From NCBI GenBank assembly GCA_012970285.1, contig JIBW01000006.1, positions 248,001-312,000 on the forward strand: 64,000 nt of DNA, read 5' to 3'. This document shows positions 59,905-64,000 of this stretch, piece by piece (position 1 is the stretch's first letter; each line of letters begins with the position of its first letter). This DNA is from Bacillaceae bacterium JMAK1. GTDB lineage: Bacteria > Bacillota > Bacilli > Bacillales > Marinococcaceae. The notes under the pieces are model-generated. The model was not told the DNA's origin. It did no database searches and saw only the letters and a list, made by a program, of their open reading frames with translations. The position numbers and the translations under genes are program-made.

Positions 59905-61389
59905 ATGAATATTGTTGCACCAATCTTTAACTACGCTGAAAAGAACCCCGATCAACTAGCCATCGTTGATGAAGGTTCAACGATCAACTATCGCACACTC
60001 GCTTACACAATGGGGCAAGTCATGATTGGATTAAATAAGTACAATAAACCGCAAATGGCGGTTGGCGTTCTCGCTCATACCCATCGTGAAGTCATTGAGA
60101 CATTATGTGGCGCTGTTGCAGCTGGCCATATTATAGTTGTTCTTGATCCGAAGTGGTCACAAAAGCAATTGAAAGAAAGCCTTAAACACGTTGATATCCT
60201 TTTTATTGACGAACAATTTCGAGATCTCGTGCGTAATCACACGACTGTAGACGTTATTCCTTACAGAACTGGTGAAAGTACTAGTACAATCTATTATACA
60301 GATTGGCGCGATCTACATACAGGTCCATCCCAAAGTTTAGCAGCACGGGATACAGAACCTTTTTACATTGGATTTACTTCTGGTACTACGAGTAATCCAA
60401 AAGCATTTATCCGCCATCATCAATCTTGGATTGAGAGCTTTACCGCGTGTCATTCAGTTTTCAAGATTGACCAAGACAGTCATGTCGTCGCTCCTGGTTC
60501 AATCGTACATTCCTTATTCCTATTTGCCGTTTTTCACGCACTTTTCAATGGGGCAACGTTGTACGTATTGAATCAGTATTCTACAACTAAGTCACTCAAA
60601 CTCATAAAAAATCACCCTGTCTCTCACATGTACCTTGTGCCAACGATGGCAGAATCACTCCTGTCATCACTCGAACCCTTTGAACAACTCACACAACCCA
60701 TCTCACTGATCACATCTGGTGATAAATTAACGATTGAAACAAAACAGCGATTGCAAATCGCTTGGCCAGACGTTCAGCTGTTTGAATTTTACGGTGCTTC
60801 TGAATTAAGCTTCGTATCGGTTTCTACACCGAGTGATCATTTACGTAACCCTGCATCTGTAGGCAAACCATTCCCTAACGTACAGTTGGAAATTCGAGAT
60901 GATTCAGGAGAACTATTGCCAGCTGAGCAAATCGGTACACTACACGTAAAGAGCAACATGCTTTTTAGCGGGTACATGAACAATGATCATGAGACCACTA
61001 AAGTTCTCATTAACGGCTGGGCGGTAACAGGCGACTTAGCCAAGCTCTCTCACGATGGCTACCTCTACCTCGTAGGTAGGAGAAAGAATCGAATCATCAG
61101 TGGTGGGTGGAATATCTTCCCTGAGAAAATCGAAACGATTGTTAAAATGTATTCAGACTTACATGAAGTTGCTGTTATTGGTCTTCAGAGTAGGTTTTGG
61201 GGAGAGATTCCAGTTCTTGTGATTGCAGAACAACCAAAGCGTGACCAACAAAGCACCTTACGATCCATCTACAAAGAGCACCTACCAAAACATGAATGGC
61301 CACGAAGAACATACACCATTGATGCTTTTCCATATACATCTAGTGGCAAAATAGCTCGAGCGCGCTTAAAAGAACTCATTCAGAGGTGA
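59905..61389 (+). CDS. yhfT: YhfT-like acyl-CoA/AMP-forming ligase
   Basis: 494 residues of the AMP-binding superfamily: P-loop-like FYIGFTSGTTSNPKAFIRHH, EFYGASELSFVSV, VTGDLAKLSHDGYLYLVGRR and C-terminal YTSSGKIARARLKEL with the catalytic Lys. Its place between bioY and a thiolase gene matches B. subtilis yhfU-yhfT-yhfS. It may activate an acid used for biotin precursor synthesis, but the substrate is not known. It starts 4 bp after bioY. Confidence 0.88.
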   Translation: MNIVAPIFNYAEKNPDQLAIVDEGSTINYRTLAYTMGQVMIGLNKYNKPQMAVGVLAHTHREVIETLCGAVAAGHIIVVLDPKWSQKQLKESLKHVDILFIDEQFRDLVRNHTTVDVIPYRTGESTSTIYYTDWRDLHTGPSQSLAARDTEPFYIGFTSGTTSNPKAFIRHHQSWIESFTACHSVFKIDQDSHVVAPGSIVHSLFLFAVFHALFNGATLYVLNQYSTTKSLKLIKNHPVSHMYLVPTMAESLLSSLEPFEQLTQPISLITSGDKLTIETKQRLQIAWPDVQLFEFYGASELSFVSVSTPSDHLRNPASVGKPFPNVQLEIRDDSGELLPAEQIGTLHVKSNMLFSGYMNNDHETTKVLINGWAVTGDLAKLSHDGYLYLVGRRKNRIISGGWNIFPEKIETIVKMYSDLHEVAVIGLQSRFWGEIPVLVIAEQPKRDQQSTLRSIYKEHLPKHEWPRRTYTIDAFPYTSSGKIARARLKELIQR

Positions 61390-61393
61390 TCAC

Positions 61394-62554
61394 GTGCAAA
61401 TCCCCGTTATTGTAAAAGCCAAAAGAACAGCCATAGCAAAAGCTGGTGGCGCATTAAGTGACGTACGTCCCGAACATTTAGCCGCTCCTGTCTTGCAATC
61501 ATTACTCACTGATACAGGGATTGAAGCGAAACAAATTGACGAAGTCGTACTTGGGAATGCTGTCGGACCAGGCGGAAATCTTGCTCGCCTTGCTCTACTA
61601 ACGGCAGGTTTTCCGCTTGAAGTACCAGGTGTCACGATTGATCGTCAATGCGGATCAGGTCTAGAAGCGATTATTTATGCCGCTCGTTTTATTCAAAGTG
61701 GGGCTGGAAGCACCTACATTGCCGGCGGTGTCGAAAGCGAAAGCTTTGCACCTCTAAAAGTCGAAAAACCAACGAGTGATCACACAGAGCCTCGTGAGTT
61801 TACAAGGGCACGGTTTGCTCCAGATGACATTGGTGATCCAGACATGGGTATCGCGGCTGAAAACGTCGCAAGAACGTTTGGCATTACACGCGAAATGCAG
61901 GATGACTTTGCATGGCGAAGCCATCAGCTCGCTTCTATTGCACAAGCAAAAGGTTATTTTAAAAATGAAATTGTACCCGTGAAATGCACAAATGATACGA
62001 TATTTAGTCATGACGAATGCGTTCGAGCAAAAGACATGAAGAAACTGCTCGCTCGACTTACGCCGGTGTTCGAACAACACGGAACCGTAACCGCAGGAAA
62101 TTGTTGTCCGAAAAATGACGGGGCTGCCGCTACCTTACTCATGTCAAAGGAACAAGCGCAATGCCACGGACTAAAACCCGAAGCAATCTTCTTAGACGCA
62201 GTCACTGCAGGAGTAGATCCGAATCTTCTCGGCATCGGACCGGTTCCTGCCATCCGTAAGCTGCTTATGAAACATCAGTTAACCATGAATGAGATCGATC
62301 TTGTTGAATTCAATGAAGCCTTCGCTTCCCAAGTCATCGCCTCACTAGATTTACTACACATCCCTCTAGAAAAAGTAAATATAAACGGTGGCGCCATCGC
62401 CTTTGGTCACCCGTACGGTGCATCTGGCAGCATTGTCGTAACAAGACTTATTGAAAATATGAAACAAACAAACGCACAATACGGAATTGCTACAATGGGC
62501 ATTGGAGGTGGGTTAGGAACCGCGGTGTTATTAAGAAGGGACCCGGAAGAGTAA
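61394..62554 (+). CDS. yhfS: YhfS-like thiolase with altered active site
   Basis: 386 residues: N-terminal PVIVKAKRTAIAKAGGALSD, nucleophile Cys 86 in DRQCGSGLEAII, VEFNEAFASQVIASLDLL, and His 339 in AIAFGHPYGASGS. The usual acid-base Cys in the C-terminal CxGGG motif is replaced: the sequence reads ATMGIGGGLG, with Gly 369 in its place. Full thiolytic activity is therefore doubtful; a modified condensing role is possible. GTG start after GAGGTGATCAC, 4 bp from the ligase gene. Third gene of the bioY operon. Confidence 0.88.
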   Translation: MQIPVIVKAKRTAIAKAGGALSDVRPEHLAAPVLQSLLTDTGIEAKQIDEVVLGNAVGPGGNLARLALLTAGFPLEVPGVTIDRQCGSGLEAIIYAARFIQSGAGSTYIAGGVESESFAPLKVEKPTSDHTEPREFTRARFAPDDIGDPDMGIAAENVARTFGITREMQDDFAWRSHQLASIAQAKGYFKNEIVPVKCTNDTIFSHDECVRAKDMKKLLARLTPVFEQHGTVTAGNCCPKNDGAAATLLMSKEQAQCHGLKPEAIFLDAVTAGVDPNLLGIGPVPAIRKLLMKHQLTMNEIDLVEFNEAFASQVIASLDLLHIPLEKVNINGGAIAFGHPYGASGSIVVTRLIENMKQTNAQYGIATMGIGGGLGTAVLLRRDPEE

Positions 62555-62582
62555 GATAAGGGTGTTTTTATAAATAGAAGAA

Positions 62583-62632
62583 AGGCGCATACACGGTCAT
62601 CGTCTAATGCGCCCTAGTTAGGTATTTTTTTA
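62583..62632 (+). terminator. Terminator of the bioY operon
   Basis: GGCGCAT and ATGCGCC arms close a 17-bp loop, followed by a T7 run at 62626-62632. Loose but plausible. Confidence 0.5.
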
Positions 62633-62712
62633 TTCAAAAACAAGTTCAATTTTTCCAATCCTCCATTAATCGCTACAAAATGCAATACCACTAAAAAGAC
62701 TTCACCAGACTA

Positions 62713-62844
62713 TTAATTCATAACAAATGCTTCTTCATATTTAATTCCCTCTGAATCAGACCAAGAAATTTCAACATTGTACTCTAAATCTTCTACTGTT
62801 CCACAGTTGCATCTCTCTGTAGTTTCTACATTTCGATCGACCTC
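62713..62844 (-). pseudogene. C-terminal fragment of an unknown protein gene
   Basis: A 43-codon open stretch reads VDRNVETTERCNCGTVED, LEYNVEISWSDSEGIKYEEA, then FVMN and stop. It is protein-like but has no start codon and an upstream in-frame stop, so it is probably the end of a decayed gene. The remaining 62555-63001 holds only a terminator hairpin. No family recognised. Confidence 0.4.
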
Positions 62845-63001
62845 TTATTTGGGATTGATAAAAGTAGGGTAAGCAGAATAATTAATCTACTTACTCTTTA
62901 ACATAGAATAATTAATTTCTTTGTAACCTAGGAATTATAGGTTTTCAGTTTGCAGAAAGCTTTGTACTATTCTACTCGGTACACTTATAGATTTGATTCC
63001 A

Positions 63002-63340
63002 TTAATTTTCAAGTATCTCGAAACTCGATGCATTAATTTGTACTGGGTAACTTTCCATTTCAACTCCATCATATCCAACCCTTATATAATCTCCTTCTTT
63101 AACTCGATAGTACTTAAAGGTATTGCTCATTGATATTCTTACTATGACACTTCCAGATAGATGATTATAACTTTCTTCGTCAATCTCAATAGTAAAAGAG
63201 AAGCCCAGTCTGTTTATCTCGGAAACAACTCCTTCGATGTATAACGGAGCTTCGTTGTCAGATGTTTCATTAGAATTATCACAAGCAATAGGCATAAATG
63301 TTAGTAGTATAAGTGTTAGTAGAAAAGCTAACTTCTTCAC
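63002..63340 (-). CDS. DUF3221-like lipoprotein
   Basis: 112 residues: signal peptide MKKLAFLLTLILLTFMPIAC with lipobox Cys 20, then YIEGVVSEINRLGFSFTIEI and KEGDYIRVGYDGVEMESYPV, the same DUF3221 pattern as at 58320. The GTG start overlaps the protease stop by one base (TAGTG) and has no ribosome binding site of its own, so translation is coupled to the protease gene. Confidence 0.75.
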   Translation of the reverse strand: MKKLAFLLTLILLTFMPIACDNSNETSDNEAPLYIEGVVSEINRLGFSFTIEIDEESYNHLSGSVIVRISMSNTFKYYRVKEGDYIRVGYDGVEMESYPVQINASSFEILEN

Positions 63341-64000
63341 TATCTAGCAACCGAAGACCTTATATGATTAACAACTGATTGGGTGAGTTTCACTCCTGAA
63401 TTATATATCCCTTGTCCATTTGCGTTTCTAAATCCTAAAGTATGCACACCGACTACTTGATTGGAATTGTTTAAAATCGCTGCTCCTGATTGACCTCCAT
63501 AGGTATCTATAGTGTAGGTCACAGTGTGTGACTCTTGGTTTCTTAATGAACCTGTCATACCCCAAAGCGAAATTAAACCTGTATCTATTAATTTATCAGA
63601 AGGATAACCATATAATTTATAAGTTGCACTTAAGTTTAGATTAGAAACTACTCGATGAGGTGTAGTTCCAGCTTGAGAACTAATTGTTCTACCATTAAAA
63701 GTACCTACCCTTATGACAGCGTAGTCATATCTGTGTTGACTTGTACCACTATTGGTAAACCAACCAGCGGGAACAAAGTATTCAATCCCTCTGTATTCAC
63801 TTAAAGGTGCATTGCTATCATTTAATGCAGGATAAACTTGTAGGTTTGCAGCTCCAATACTGTCAACGCAATGTGCAGCTGTTAAGACATGGTTAGTACC
63901 AGTAACTGCTCCTGAGCACAAACCGTTAGAGCCTACGCTAATAAATGTAAGAGATCTATAAGGCTGGATGAGTGAATTAGAAACTTTTCTTCTTTGATCA
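63340..64000 (-). CDS. V8-like serine protease (S1B), N-terminus beyond window
   Basis: About 220 residues are readable to the window edge, with the frame open through 64000. The trypsin-like triad is complete: His in VLTAAHCVDSIG, Asp in HRYDYAVIRVG and Ser in TYGGQSGAAILNN. RKVSNSLIQPYRSLTFISVG upstream looks like the propeptide/mature junction. This is the glutamyl endopeptidase/V8 type secreted by Bacillus. Coupled to a DUF3221-like lipoprotein gene downstream. Confidence 0.88.
   Translation of the reverse strand, partial: DQRRKVSNSLIQPYRSLTFISVGSNGLCSGAVTGTNHVLTAAHCVDSIGAANLQVYPALNDSNAPLSEYRGIEYFVPAGWFTNSGTSQHRYDYAVIRVGTFNGRTISSQAGTTPHRVVSNLNLSATYKLYGYPSDKLIDTGLISLWGMTGSLRNQESHTVTYTIDTYGGQSGAAILNNSNQVVGVHTLGFRNANGQGIYNSGVKLTQSVVNHIRSSVAR

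Overview
The window looks like chromosomal DNA of a low-GC, spore-former-type Bacillota, most likely a halo- or alkaliphilic member of the Bacillaceae. The clues are strong AGGAGG-type ribosome binding sites, TPP riboswitches followed by intrinsic terminators, VanRS/VanY, MhqD/MhqO-like and BioY-YhfT-YhfS-like genes known from Bacillus, and very acidic secreted lipoproteins. No rRNA, tRNA, CRISPR array, integrase or transposase was found. Genus-level placement is inference.

Layout. 1-1.8 kb: 3' truncated thiC behind a TPP riboswitch. 2-10.4 kb: a YczE-like membrane protein with a divergent LysR gene, then a dicarboxylate catabolic cluster (GltS-type carrier, CitE-like lyase, MaoC-type hydratase, LysR, acyl-CoA dehydrogenase, family III CoA transferase). 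10.4-16.4 kb: small membrane proteins, NUDIX, a proline dehydrogenase-like gene, a decayed DUF418 gene, an alpha/beta hydrolase, a CHY zinc finger, a DMT transporter and a GntR regulator. 16.6-21 kb: class II HMG-CoA reductase with a two-part transporter and a sigma-54 activator. 21.3-24.1 kb: thioesterase, MFS transporter, LysR. 24.2-28.9 kb: a second sigma-54 module, with an activator divergent from AtuA-like, AtuA-like small and CitMHS genes. 29-31.8 kb: VanR-VanS-VanY. 31.9-40 kb: many small membrane proteins, three broken genes, hydrolases, and an ABC permease next to a degenerate ABC-LytTR fusion. 40.2-43 kb: Tat-linked GMC dehydrogenase. 43.8-47.2 kb: Acr3-like carrier, acidic lipoprotein, and a THI5/NMT1-like protein behind a second TPP riboswitch. 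47.3-51.5 kb: LysR, creatinase-like M24 enzyme, oligopeptide-type binding protein. 51.6-55.6 kb: DUF418, gamma-glutamyltransferase lipoprotein, GNAT, FMN reductase. 55.7-57.4 kb: MhqD/MhqO-like pair around a perfect 46-bp palindrome. 57.4-62.6 kb: TauE, DUF3221 lipoprotein, PH-like protein, then BioY-YhfT-YhfS behind a BirA-type operator. The window ends in a DUF3221-like lipoprotein coupled to a truncated V8-like protease.

The strongest leads for an undescribed system are the two sigma-54 catabolic modules less than 10 kb apart. Each has its own PAS-AAA-Fis activator, a good -24/-12 promoter and candidate activator sites. One pairs HMG-CoA reductase with a TctA-like carrier and a 2-TM partner, which suggests mevalonate uptake and oxidation. 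The other pairs a split AtuA with a CitMHS carrier and has no known substrate. Other points of interest are the ABC-LytTR fusion, the creatinase-like active site in an M24 enzyme, the mhq palindrome with two embedded promoters, the probable ATT start of bioY, and a THI5-like protein with no signal peptide under TPP control.
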